In this document: positions 45,364 to 54,393 of the stretch, piece by piece
Layout: each line of letters opens with the position of its first letter
Numbering within the stretch: the stretch's first letter is position 1
Assembly (NCBI RefSeq): GCF_000725125.1
Contig: NZ_JFCB01000017.1
Coordinates: 62,001 to 126,000, forward strand
DNA from: Streptomyces toyocaensis
GTDB lineage: Bacteria > Actinomycetota > Actinomycetes > Streptomycetales > Streptomycetaceae
Direction of reading: 5' to 3'
Length of the DNA stretch: 64,000 nt
The notes under the pieces: generated by a model
Databases searched by the model: none
Told to the model about the DNA's origin: nothing
What the model saw: only the letters and a program-made list of their open reading frames with translations
Program-made: the position numbers and the translations under genes

Positions 45364-45483
45364 GCTCCGCACCCATCGAAAGGTTCAGGACAGCAGGGCG
45401 CACGCCCCCGTAAGGGTTAGGAGGATATCGGGGCGCTGACGGTTCCGCCCAAGGCCGGGTGGAAACCGGCCCCGGGCCGGGGC

Positions 45484-46257
45484 TCACTGCGCGTCGCGCC
45501 GCTTCAGCAGCACGTAGCCGCCGAGGATCGCGGCGGCCACCCACAGCGCCATGATGCCCAGGCCGCCCCAGGGCCCGTAGGGGGTGTCGTCGTCGAGGGG
45601 CGGGACCACCTGCATGATCCTGCTGCCGGCCTGGTCGGGCAGGAACCGGCCGACCTTCTTCGTCGCGTCGACGTTGCCGAGGATGTTGGAGATCAGGAAG
45701 AAGAACGGCATCAGGATGCCCAGCGACAGCATGGGGGAGCGCAGCATCGCGGCGACGCCCATGGAGAACAGCGCGATGAGCGTCATGTAGAGGCCGCCGC
45801 CGATGACCGCGCGCAGCACCCCCTCGTCGCCGAGGGACGCCTTGTGCTCGCCGAGCATGGCCTGGCCAAGGAAGAAGGCGGCGAAGCTGGTGGCCATGGA
45901 GACGACGAGGGCCAGCGCGGTGGCGACGGCGAGCTTGCTGAACAGGAAGGTGCCGCGCTTCGGCACGGCCGCCAGCGAGGCGCGGATCATGCCGGTGCTG
46001 TACTCGTTCGACACCACCAGCACCCCGAACACGATCATCGCGAGCTGACCGAGACTCATCCCGGCGAAGCTGATGAACGTCGGGTCGAAGGAGAGCCTGT
46101 CCCGCGTGCTCATCGAGTCGAACTCGCTCCTCGACAGCGCCGAGATCAGCATGCCGAGCGCGATGGTGACGACCACCGCCAGCGAGAGCGTCCACACGGT
46201 GGACGCCACCGACCGGATCTTGGTCCACTCCGACCGGACGACCTGCGTTGCCGCCAT
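45484..46257 (-). CDS. ABC-2 exporter permease, copy 2
   Basis: 257 aa with about six hydrophobic helices. It starts QVVRSEWTKIRSVASTVWTL and has the block VSNEYSTGMIRASLAAVPKRGTF, both clearly paralogous to the permease at 43238 but without its Pro-rich N-terminal tail. It follows its ATPase gene by 2 nt, so the pair is translationally coupled. Substrate unknown. Confidence 0.92.
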   Translation of the reverse strand: MAATQVVRSEWTKIRSVASTVWTLSLAVVVTIALGMLISALSRSEFDSMSTRDRLSFDPTFISFAGMSLGQLAMIVFGVLVVSNEYSTGMIRASLAAVPKRGTFLFSKLAVATALALVVSMATSFAAFFLGQAMLGEHKASLGDEGVLRAVIGGGLYMTLIALFSMGVAAMLRSPMLSLGILMPFFFLISNILGNVDATKKVGRFLPDQAGSRIMQVVPPLDDDTPYGPWGGLGIMALWVAAAILGGYVLLKRRDAQ

Positions 46258-46259
46258 GC

Positions 46260-47213
46260 TCAGCCCCTCTTCCAGCCGTCGCCCCACTGCTGCGGGGGCC
46301 CGGGCGGGCCGGTGTGCGCGTGGTACTCCACCGACTCCGCGGTCAACTGCATGAACGCCTCCTCCAGCGACGCCTGCTGCGGGCTCAGCTCGTGCAGCAC
46401 CAGCCGGTGGCGGGCCGCCAGCTCCCCGACGTACTCCGCCTTGGAGCCGTCCACCTCCAGGGCGCCGTCACCGCTCTCCACCGCGGTGATCCCGCCCTGG
46501 TGCAGCACGTCGAGCAGCCGCTCCCGCTGCGGGCTGCGTACCCGGACCCAGGAGCGGGAGTTGCGCTCGATGAACTCGGCCATCGAGGTGTCGGCGAGCA
46601 GCCGCCCCTGGCCGATGACCACCAGGTGGTCGGCGGTCAGTGCCATCTCGCTCATCAGGTGGGAGGAGACGAAGACCGTGCGGCCCTGCGCGGCGAGCGA
46701 CTTCATCAGCGTGCGGATCCAGTGGATGCCCTCGGGGTCGAGACCGTTGACCGGCTCGTCGAACATCAGGATGCGCGGGTCGCCGAGCAACGCCGCCGCG
46801 ATGCCGAGCCGCTGGCCCATGCCGAGCGAGAACCCCTTGGCCTTCTTCCGCGCCACCGCCGTCAGGCCGACCGCGTCCAGCACCTCGTGCACCCGCCGTG
46901 TCGGGATGCCGTTGCTCTGCGCGAGGCACAGCAGGTGGTGGTAGGCGCTGCGGCCCGGGTGCGCGCCCTTGGCCTCCAGCAGCGCGCCGATGTACGTCAG
47001 CGGGTCCTTGAGCCGGTCGTAGTGCGTGCCGTCGATCCGCACGTCCCCGGCGGTGGGGTGGTCCAGGCCGAGGATCATCCGCATGGTGGTCGACTTGCCG
47101 GCGCCGTTCGGACCGAGGAACCCCGTGACGATGCCCGGTCTGACGGTGAAGGTCAGATCGTCGACCGCCACCTTCTCGCCGTACCGCTTCGTCAGCCCCT
47201 CGAGCTCGATCAT
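46260..47213 (-). CDS. ABC exporter ATPase, copy 2
   Basis: 317 aa. Walker A FLGPNGAGKSTTMRMILGLD, signature FSLGMGQRLGIAAALLGDP, Walker B ILMFDEPVNGLDPEG, and the switch His in VFVSSHLMSEMALTADHL. Core segments are nearly identical to the ATPase at 44128, indicating tandem duplication of the ATPase-permease pair. It ends with an HELSPQQASLEEAFMQLT C-terminal domain and lacks the long tail of its paralogue. Confidence 0.93.
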   Translation of the reverse strand: MIELEGLTKRYGEKVAVDDLTFTVRPGIVTGFLGPNGAGKSTTMRMILGLDHPTAGDVRIDGTHYDRLKDPLTYIGALLEAKGAHPGRSAYHHLLCLAQSNGIPTRRVHEVLDAVGLTAVARKKAKGFSLGMGQRLGIAAALLGDPRILMFDEPVNGLDPEGIHWIRTLMKSLAAQGRTVFVSSHLMSEMALTADHLVVIGQGRLLADTSMAEFIERNSRSWVRVRSPQRERLLDVLHQGGITAVESGDGALEVDGSKAEYVGELAARHRLVLHELSPQQASLEEAFMQLTAESVEYHAHTGPPGPPQQWGDGWKRG

Positions 47214-47232
47214 GCGGCCACGCTAGAACGGG

Positions 47233-47270
47233 ACGGAGCCCTCTGCCACCTCAGTGACAGAGGGCTCCGT
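47233..47270 (-). terminator. Terminator downstream of filP
   Basis: ACGGAGCCCTCTG (47233-47245) pairs perfectly with CAGAGGGCTCCGT (47258-47270). It lies 27 nt beyond the filP stop and before the ABC ATPase start, isolating the two units. Confidence 0.85.
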
Positions 47271-47296
47271 GCCTGCTCGGTCCTCGCTCCGGGGCG

Positions 47297-48235
47297 TTAC
47301 CGGGACTGCTGGGCCGGGACCCCGCGGGAGATCGGCTCGTCCTCGGTGGCCGGCGAGCCGGTCGCGGCCACCGCCGCACCCGTGAGGGTCGCCAGCATCT
47401 CGCGCACGTTCGTCAGCTGGGCGTTGATGGAGTCACGGCGGTTGGTCAGCGCCGCGAGCTCACGCTCGGATTCCGAACGGATGCGGTCGGCCTTGGCGTT
47501 GGCGTCCGCCACGATGTCCTCGGCCTGGCGCTGCGCGGTCTCCACCGTCTGGCGGGCACGGCGCTCGGCGTCGGTGCGCAGCTTCTCGGCCTCCAGGCGC
47601 AGCTGCTCCGCGCGGTGCTCGATCTCCGCGAGACGCTTCTCGGCCTTGGCCTGACGGGAGGCGAGGTCGCGCTCGGACTGCTCGCGCCGCTTGGCGAGGT
47701 TCGTCTCGAAGTCGGCGGCGGCCTGCGCGGCCTTGGCGCGGGTCTCCTCGAAGAGGGCGTCCGCCTCCTCCCGCTTGGACTGCGCGTCCTTCTGCGCCTC
47801 GGAACGCATCTGGGACGCCTCGCCCTTGGCCTTCTCGACGATCCGGACGCCCTCGTCCTCCGCCTTGGCCTTGCGCTCGGCGGCGTACGACTCGGCGTCG
47901 TTGCGCACCTGCTGGGCGGCCGACTCGGCGAGCTCGCGGTGCTGCTCCGCCGCGCGCCGGGCCTCCTCGCGCAGATCCTTGGCCTCCTCCTCGGCGAGGC
48001 GGAGGATCTTCTCCACACGCGCGCCGAGACCCGCGTACGACGGCTCGGCGTCGTTGACCTGGGCCTGGGCGTTCTGCGTCTCGAGGTGGAGCTCCTCGAT
48101 GCGCTTTTCCAGAGCGGTGATGCGGGCGAGAGCGCTGTCACGGTCGGAGACGAGCTTGGAGATACGTTCGTCCACCTGAGCGCGGTCGTACCCACGCCGC
48201 ACAAGCTCGAAGCCGTAGGGGGAAGTGTCGCTCAT
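47297..48235 (-). CDS. filP: FilP, coiled-coil intermediate-filament-like cytoskeletal protein
   Basis: 312 aa. FilP forms filaments in Streptomyces hyphae that stiffen the tip and interact with DivIVA and Scy. The N terminus has a DivIVA-like start (SPYGFELVRRGYDRAQVDER). From about residue 25 to 270 it is one coiled coil of Ala/Glu/Arg/Lys-rich heptads, interrupted near 63-75 (NDAEPSYAGLGARVEKIL). The last 30 residues are flexible. It is followed by scy on the same strand (scy upstream), which encodes its partner, and the two are separated by a 183-nt gap. Confidence 0.95.
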   Translation of the reverse strand: MSDTSPYGFELVRRGYDRAQVDERISKLVSDRDSALARITALEKRIEELHLETQNAQAQVNDAEPSYAGLGARVEKILRLAEEEAKDLREEARRAAEQHRELAESAAQQVRNDAESYAAERKAKAEDEGVRIVEKAKGEASQMRSEAQKDAQSKREEADALFEETRAKAAQAAADFETNLAKRREQSERDLASRQAKAEKRLAEIEHRAEQLRLEAEKLRTDAERRARQTVETAQRQAEDIVADANAKADRIRSESERELAALTNRRDSINAQLTNVREMLATLTGAAVAATGSPATEDEPISRGVPAQQSR

Positions 48236-48418
48236 GGGGTTCCTGTCGAATGAGACCGGTGAGGTGATAGGTGGAATCCTAGGGGCCGAAGCGCTGTGTC
48301 ATCGAGCGGATGCACGTTTGATACGGAGATTGACACCCCTTTTGGGTGGCTCGCCGCCGGAAGGCTTGCCAAAGCGATGGTCAAAGGCCTCACCGTACAA
48401 GCGATTTGGTCCGTTTTG

Positions 48419-51400
48419 CTAGCTATCCGATGACTTGCCACCCGTACGGGTAGCACCCGCCGCGGCTCCCGCCTTGACCCCGTTGTCCTTGGTGGCCGCC
48501 GGGGCCTCGAAGGACTCCAGCGCCTCGAGCACATCCTGCACCCGGGAGATCTCCGCGTTGATGTCCTCGCGGCGCCGCACCAGCACCTCCAGCTCGCGCT
48601 TGCCCTCCTCGACCGTGCGCCGCGCCTCGCGGACCGCCTCGGCCTTCAGCTCCTCGGCCTCCCTGACGAGCGTGGCCTTCTTCTGCTCCGCCTCCTTCAG
48701 CAGCCCCTCGGCCTTCTTCACGGCGGCGATGCGCACCTTGCCCGCCTCGGAGTTGGCCTCCGAGACGATCTCCTTGGCCTTCGCCTCCGCCTTGGCGAGC
48801 TGCTCCTCGGCGGCCTTGATGAGCGCGTCGCAGCGGTCGCCCGTGGACTTCATCGTCTCCGCCGCCTCACGGCGGGCCCGCTCGTGCAGCTCCTCGATCT
48901 CGCCGGTGAGGCGGTCGCGCAGCTCCTGCGCGCGCTCCCTGATCTGGGTCGCGTCCCGGCGCGCACCCACCAGCAGCTCGTCCGCGTCCGTACGGGCCTT
49001 CTCCACCAGCGAGTTGCCCTCGACGGTCGCCTCGGACACCAGTCGCTCGGCCTCGCTGCGGGCCGCGCCGACCATCGTGTCCGCCTGCGACTCCGCGTCC
49101 GCCGTCGTCTTCTGCGCCTGCTGCTGCGCCTCGGTGAGCAGCTTGTCCGCCTCGGCGGTGGTCTCCGTGATGAGCGTGTCGACCTGCTCGGCCGCCTCCG
49201 AGCGCCGCTTGTTGGCCTCCTTGCGGGCCTCGTCCAGCGTCCGCTCGGCCTCCTCGCGCGCGGTGGACACCAGCCGTTCGGCCTCCGACTCCGCGCCGGA
49301 CCTGACCCGTTCGGCGTCCTGACGGATCCGCTCCGCGTGCGCCTGCGCCGCCCCGACCGCCTCCGCGGCCTCGGCCCGCAGCCGCTCCGCGTCGCCGGTC
49401 GCGTCCGCGATCAGCTTCTCCGCCTTGGCGACCGACTCCGAGCGCACCCGCTCGGCCTCGGCGACCGTCTCCGTGCGCAGCCGGTCGGTGTCCGCGAGGG
49501 TGTCCTCGGTGAGCCGCTCGGCCTCGCTGCGGGCCTCGGTGATGAGCGTGTCCGCCTGCGTCGCCGCGTCCGAACGGATCCGGTTGGCGTCCTCCCGGGC
49601 GTCCGCCCGGGTGCGCGCCGCGGCCTGCTCCGCCTCGGCGATGGTGTCCGACGCCTCCGTACGCACGCGCTGGGCGTGTTCGGACACCTCCGCGCGGGTC
49701 CGCTCCGCCTCCGTGATCGCCTCGGACACGGTGCGCTCGGCCAGCGCCCTGGCCGCCTCCGTCTCCTCCTGCGCCTCGCGCCGCAGCCGGCCCGCGTCCT
49801 CGCTCGCCCGCTCCCGCTCCGCGTAGGCGTCGGTGCGGACCCGGTCCGCCTCCTCCTCGGCCTCGCGGCGCGTCCGCTCCGCCGCGTGCTCGGCGGCGCT
49901 GCGCAGCCCGGCGATCTCCTCCTGCGCCTGCTCGTGCAGTCCGGCGACGGAGTCCCGGACCTGCTGGGCGTGCTGCTCGGCCGCCGACACCGTCTCCGTG
50001 GCGCGCCGGTCCGCCTCCTCGACCAGCCGCACGGCCTCGGCCTGCGCCTCCTCCACGCGCGTGCGCGCGGACGACAGCAGCTCCTCGCTCTGCCCGCGGG
50101 CCCGTTCACGCTCCTGGTCGGCCTCCTGCCGGGCCGCACCGAGGAGTTCCTCGGCCTCGCGGCGGCGCCGGGCCGCCTCCTCCTGCGCGGCGGCCAGCGT
50201 CTGGGACGCCTCCGTACCGATCCGCTCGGCGGCGGCCCGCGCCTCCGCACGCATCCGGTCGGCGCTGTCCTGCGCCTCGGACGTCAGCCGCTCCGCCTCG
50301 GCCGCGGCCTCCGACCGCAGCCGCACGGCGACGGACTCGCCCTCCGCGCGGGACGCCGACGCGTCCGCCGCCGCCTCGTCCCGCAGCCGCTCGGCCTCCG
50401 CCTCCGCCTGCTGCTGGAGCGTACGGATCCGCTCCGCGGCCTCCGCGCGCAGCCGCTCGCTCTCCTCGGCCGCCTCCCGGCGGATCCGGGCGGCCTCCTC
50501 GCGGGCGTCGCTCAGCGCCTGCTCGGCGGCGGCGAGCCGCTCCTCGGCCTCCGCGTGCAGCCGCGACAGTTCCCCGGCGGCCTCCGTGCGGCGGGCCTCG
50601 ACGGCCCGCTCGGTCTCCTCGCGCAGCTCGCGCGCGGCCCGCTCGGCGTCCTCCCGGAGCGCGTCGGCCTGCTCGACGGCCTCCGCGCGGTGCCGCTCGG
50701 CCTCCTTGCGGGTGCGCTCCAGCGTCTCCTCGGCCTGCCGGCGCAGCGTCGTGGCGCGCTCGATGGCCTCGGTGCGGACCTTCTCGCTGTCCGTCTGCGC
50801 GGTGGAGCGCAGCTCGTCGGCGTCGGCCTTCGCCTTGGCGAGCAGCTCCTCGGCGGACTTCGCCGCCTCCTCGATCTGCGCCACGGCCTCCTTGCGGGCC
50901 TCCGCGCGGATCTTCTCGCCCTCGGCGACCGCGTCGGCGCGCAGCTGCTCGGCCTCGCCGCGCAGCCGGCGCGCCTCCTCCTGCAGCTCGACCGTCTTGG
51001 CGCGGTACTCCTTGGTGTCGTCCTTCGCCGCGCCCTTGAGCTGCTCGGCGATGTCGTGCGCCTCCGCGCGCAGCCGGTCGGCCTCGGCCTCGGCCTCCCC
51101 GCGGATCCGCTCGGCCTCCTCGGCCGCCGCTCTGGTGGTCCGCTTGGCCTCCTCGGACGCCTTGTTGAGCACGTCCTCGGCGGTCCTGGCCGCCTTGGAC
51201 AGCTGCGTGGCGGACTCCTCGGCGGTGAGCGTGCGGGCCTTCTCCGCGGCCTCGGCGACGATCTTCTCGGCCTCCGCGCGGGCGTCGGCGACCAGCTGCT
51301 CGGCGTCCGCCCTGGTGGACTCCGCCTCCTTGGTGGCCTCGCTGACCAGCCGCGCCACCTGCTCCTTGGCGGTGCGCGTACGGGTCTCGTTGGCGGACTC

Positions 51401-52300
51401 GGCGGAGGCGATGGCCTTGGCGGCGGCCTCCTTCGCCTCGGCGAGCACCTTCTCCGCCTCGGTGCGCGCCTCGCGCAGCGAGGTCTCCGCCTCCGCCATG
51501 CGCCGCTCCGCGGCCCTGGCGAGCTCCTGGGCCTCGCGGCGCGCCGCCTCCGACTCGGTTGCCGTGGACGTCCGCAGCTGCTCGGCGTGATCGGTGGCCT
51601 CCTGGGCCTGCGTGGACGCCGCGTTCAGCAGCCGCTCGGCGTCGGCGCGGGCCCGGCGCAGCAACTGCTCGGCCTCCGCCCGGGCCGACTCGGCCTCGGT
51701 CTGCAGCCGCTGGCGGGCCTCGGACGTCAGACGCTCCGCCTCGGCGCGGGCGGTGGCCAGGGCCTGCTCCCGCTCCGCGCGGGTCTCCTCCATGAGCCGG
51801 CGAGCCTGCTCCTCGGTGCGGGCCCGCAACTGCTCCGCCCACGCCACGTTCTCGTTGACGTGCGACTCGACGGTCTGCCTGCGCTCCGCCAGCTCCTGGT
51901 CGAGCTGCTGGCGCCGCGTCACCGCCTCCTGGTGCAGCTCGGCCTGGAGCCGGGCCGCCTGCTCCGCGTGCTCCTGGAGGATCCGCTGGGTCTGCGCCCG
52001 GGCCTGGCTCAGCTCCCGCTCGGCGTCCGCGCGGAGCTGGTCGGCCTGCATCTGCGCGTTGCGGAGCATCTGCTCGGCCTGATAGCCGATGTCACCGCCG
52101 TCGTACGCGGGCCGGGACATGATGGTGCGCCGCGCCTCGTGCAGCTTGGCGCGCAGCACCTCGACCTGGTAGCCGAGGTCCTCGGCGTGCTGGATCGCCT
52201 TTTCCCGCTCGGTCTTCAGCCGCTTCATCTCGGCTTCGAACCGAGAGAGGTGGTCGACGTCAGCCGCCGGCTCTCGCTCCTGGCTCTCGTAGCCCCGCAC
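48419..52300 (-). CDS. scy: Scy, giant coiled-coil polarity scaffold
   Basis: 1293 aa from the GTG at 52300 (an upstream ATG at 52351 is possible). It begins RGYESQEREPAADVDHLSRF, then EMKRLKTEREKAIQHAEDLG, a short DivIVA-like head. After that it is essentially one coiled coil made of repeating Ala/Glu/Arg units such as AEAERLRDEAAADASASRAE and related blocks. The repeat is longer than a heptad, as described for Scy. It assembles at hyphal tips with DivIVA and FilP to set new growth sites. The C terminus carries VLVRRREDINAEISRVQDVL, matching the FilP end. The opposite strand is open over almost the full length because of codon bias. Confidence 0.96.
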   Translation of the reverse strand: MRGYESQEREPAADVDHLSRFEAEMKRLKTEREKAIQHAEDLGYQVEVLRAKLHEARRTIMSRPAYDGGDIGYQAEQMLRNAQMQADQLRADAERELSQARAQTQRILQEHAEQAARLQAELHQEAVTRRQQLDQELAERRQTVESHVNENVAWAEQLRARTEEQARRLMEETRAEREQALATARAEAERLTSEARQRLQTEAESARAEAEQLLRRARADAERLLNAASTQAQEATDHAEQLRTSTATESEAARREAQELARAAERRMAEAETSLREARTEAEKVLAEAKEAAAKAIASAESANETRTRTAKEQVARLVSEATKEAESTRADAEQLVADARAEAEKIVAEAAEKARTLTAEESATQLSKAARTAEDVLNKASEEAKRTTRAAAEEAERIRGEAEAEADRLRAEAHDIAEQLKGAAKDDTKEYRAKTVELQEEARRLRGEAEQLRADAVAEGEKIRAEARKEAVAQIEEAAKSAEELLAKAKADADELRSTAQTDSEKVRTEAIERATTLRRQAEETLERTRKEAERHRAEAVEQADALREDAERAARELREETERAVEARRTEAAGELSRLHAEAEERLAAAEQALSDAREEAARIRREAAEESERLRAEAAERIRTLQQQAEAEAERLRDEAAADASASRAEGESVAVRLRSEAAAEAERLTSEAQDSADRMRAEARAAAERIGTEASQTLAAAQEEAARRRREAEELLGAARQEADQERERARGQSEELLSSARTRVEEAQAEAVRLVEEADRRATETVSAAEQHAQQVRDSVAGLHEQAQEEIAGLRSAAEHAAERTRREAEEEADRVRTDAYAERERASEDAGRLRREAQEETEAARALAERTVSEAITEAERTRAEVSEHAQRVRTEASDTIAEAEQAAARTRADAREDANRIRSDAATQADTLITEARSEAERLTEDTLADTDRLRTETVAEAERVRSESVAKAEKLIADATGDAERLRAEAAEAVGAAQAHAERIRQDAERVRSGAESEAERLVSTAREEAERTLDEARKEANKRRSEAAEQVDTLITETTAEADKLLTEAQQQAQKTTADAESQADTMVGAARSEAERLVSEATVEGNSLVEKARTDADELLVGARRDATQIRERAQELRDRLTGEIEELHERARREAAETMKSTGDRCDALIKAAEEQLAKAEAKAKEIVSEANSEAGKVRIAAVKKAEGLLKEAEQKKATLVREAEELKAEAVREARRTVEEGKRELEVLVRRREDINAEISRVQDVLEALESFEAPAATKDNGVKAGAAAGATRTGGKSSDS

Positions 52301-52529
52301 TGCGCGGTCCCATCCGTCCCCTGGTCGCAAGTCTGGCCGGGCTCCGTCCATCCGCCGAACGGGGCCCCCGGGGAATGGTGTCAGATCAACGGCGGAGCAT
52401 GGGCTGCTGCCCCGCGCTCGCCCCCCGAAACCCGGACCCCGGCGGTCCCGCCGCCCAAGACGACAGGACCCGGTCACCACGGATCGAGCGGCGACCAGGC
52501 CCAACCCTACCGGCCCTTATGTACGTGGG

Positions 52530-52970
52530 TCAGTGCTCGGAGGACTCAACTGGGGCCGAAGTGACCAGTTCTGTCAGTACGCCGTGGCAGTCCTTGGGGT
52601 GCAGGAAGGTGATCCGTGACCCCATGGAGCCGCGCCGGGGCTCTTCGTACAGAACGCGTACGCCCTTCTCCTTGATGCCGGCCGCCTCCGCGTCCACATC
52701 CGCCGTACCGAAAGCGATGTGGTGGACGCCCTCGCCGTTCTTCGCCAGCCACTTGGCGACGGTGGAGTCCTCCCGCGTCGGCTCGAGCAGCTGCAGGTAG
52801 GAGGCGCCGCCGTCCGAGGTCTCGTTGATCTTGAGCATGGCCTCGCGCACGCCCTGCTCCTCGTTGACCTCGGAGTGGAACACCTCGAAGCCGTAGGTGG
52901 CCCGGTAGAACTCCACGGTCTTGTCCAGGTCGAAACAGGCGATCCCGATGTGGTCGATTCGCGTCAGCAT
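52530..52970 (-). CDS. mce: Methylmalonyl-CoA epimerase
   Basis: Interconverts (2S)- and (2R)-methylmalonyl-CoA; vicinal-oxygen-chelate fold, 146 aa, the normal length. Metal ligands are seen as His7 in RIDHIGIACFD, a His in the GEGVHHIAFG block (83-84), and Glu134 in VLTELV. It connects propionyl-CoA carboxylation with the B12-dependent mutase. It is divergent from the thiolase gene across a 147-nt spacer. Confidence 0.95.
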   Translation of the reverse strand: MLTRIDHIGIACFDLDKTVEFYRATYGFEVFHSEVNEEQGVREAMLKINETSDGGASYLQLLEPTREDSTVAKWLAKNGEGVHHIAFGTADVDAEAAGIKEKGVRVLYEEPRRGSMGSRITFLHPKDCHGVLTELVTSAPVESSEH

Positions 52971-53117
52971 GGAATCAGTGCAGCGCTCCCGCGGTGGTTA
53001 CGCAACGTGCGCGCGATCACACCGAATGGCCGGTGACGGGGTCCACCGCACGTCAGTACATTCGAAGTAAACCCTCGTTCACTCCTCGGCTGTGCAGCCG
53101 GAAGGGGACCGCAGCTC

Positions 53118-54341
53118 ATGACTTCTGCATCATCTGCATCATCCGCAACGAACGGCACGACGTCCGTCATCGTCGCGGGCGCCCGCACCCCGATGGGTCG
53201 GCTGCTCGGTTCGCTGAAGTCGTTCTCCGGGGCCGACCTCGGCGGCTTCGCGATCAAGGCCGCCCTCGACCGTGCGGGGATCGGCGGCGACCAGGTCCAG
53301 TACGTGATCATGGGGCAGGTGCTCCAGGCCGGGGCGGGGCAGATCCCGGCGCGCCAGGCCGCCGTGAAGGCCGGCATCCCGATGAACGTCCCGGCGCTCA
53401 CCATCAACAAGGTGTGCCTCTCCGGGCTCGACGCCATCGCGCTCGCGGACCAGCTCATCCGGGCCGGCGAGTTCGACGTGATCGTCGCCGGCGGCCAGGA
53501 GTCCATGACGAACGCTCCGCACCTGCTGCCGAAGTCCCGCGAGGGCTTCAAGTACGGCGCGGTGCAGATGCTCGACGCCATGGCGCACGACGGCCTGACC
53601 GACTCCTTCGAGAACATCGCCATGGGCGAGTCCACCGAGAAGCACAACACCCGCCTCGGCATCGCCCGCCCGGAGCAGGACGAGATCGCGGCCCTGTCCC
53701 ACCAGCGCGCCGCCGCGGCCCAGAAGAACGGCATCTACGAGGCCGAGATCACCCCGGTCGAGATCCCGCAGCGCAAGGGCGACCCGGTCCTGTTCAGCAA
53801 GGACGAGGGCATCCGGGGCGACACCACCGCCGAGTCCCTCGGCAAGCTGCGCCCGGCGTTCGCCAAGGACGGCACGATCACCGCCGGCTCCTCGTCGCAG
53901 ATCTCGGACGGTGCGGCGGCCGTGGTCGTGATGAGCAAGGCCAAGGCGCAGGAGCTGGGCCTGGAGTGGATCGCCGAGATCGGCGCCCACGGCAACGTGG
54001 CCGGCCCCGACAACTCCCTCCAGTCGCAGCCGTCCAACGCGATCCGGCACGCGCTGAAGAAGGAGGGCCTGGAGGTCTCCGACCTCGACCTCATCGAGAT
54101 CAACGAGGCCTTCGCCGCGGTCGCCGTCCAGTCAATGAAGGATCTGGGCGTTTCCACCGAAAAGGTGAACGTCAACGGCGGCGCCATTGCCCTCGGTCAC
54201 CCGATCGGGATGTCCGGCGCCCGGCTCGTGCTCCACCTGGCGCTCGAGCTGAAGCGGCGCGGCGGCGGTGTCGGCGCGGCGGCGCTGTGCGGCGGCGGTG
54301 GCCAGGGTGACGCGCTGATCGTGCGGGTACCCAAGGCCTGA
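53118..54341 (+). CDS. Acetyl-CoA C-acetyltransferase (thiolase)
   Basis: Condenses two acetyl-CoA to acetoacetyl-CoA or cleaves the reverse. It has 407 aa. The nucleophilic Cys100 lies in NKVCLSGLDAI; the NEAFAAVAV, GGAIALGHPIGMSGARL and CGGGGQGDALI blocks carry the catalytic His and second Cys. A 15-residue Ser/Thr-rich N-terminal extension precedes the conserved SVIVAGARTPMGRLLG. It may deliver acetoacetyl-CoA to the hydroxybutyryl-CoA route (see 36015). meaB starts 52 nt downstream. Confidence 0.95.
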   Translation: MTSASSASSATNGTTSVIVAGARTPMGRLLGSLKSFSGADLGGFAIKAALDRAGIGGDQVQYVIMGQVLQAGAGQIPARQAAVKAGIPMNVPALTINKVCLSGLDAIALADQLIRAGEFDVIVAGGQESMTNAPHLLPKSREGFKYGAVQMLDAMAHDGLTDSFENIAMGESTEKHNTRLGIARPEQDEIAALSHQRAAAAQKNGIYEAEITPVEIPQRKGDPVLFSKDEGIRGDTTAESLGKLRPAFAKDGTITAGSSSQISDGAAAVVVMSKAKAQELGLEWIAEIGAHGNVAGPDNSLQSQPSNAIRHALKKEGLEVSDLDLIEINEAFAAVAVQSMKDLGVSTEKVNVNGGAIALGHPIGMSGARLVLHLALELKRRGGGVGAAALCGGGGQGDALIVRVPKA

Positions 54342-54393
54342 GCCCGGATCTGTCCGCACCTTTGCAAGATCTTCTCTCGTGAACGGAGCTGTG

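Noticed and set aside
48884..52564. A very long open frame on the plus strand opposite scy
   Set aside because: It is the antisense shadow of a GC-biased coiled-coil gene: Leu/Gly/Arg-rich, without domains, no ribosome-binding site. The minus-strand product is clearly Scy.
53041..53080. A TTCGAA-centred site between mce and thiolase resembling the mutase palindrome
   Set aside because: The shared bases (TTTACTT) are too few and symmetry breaks outside TTCGAA, so I do not claim a common operator.
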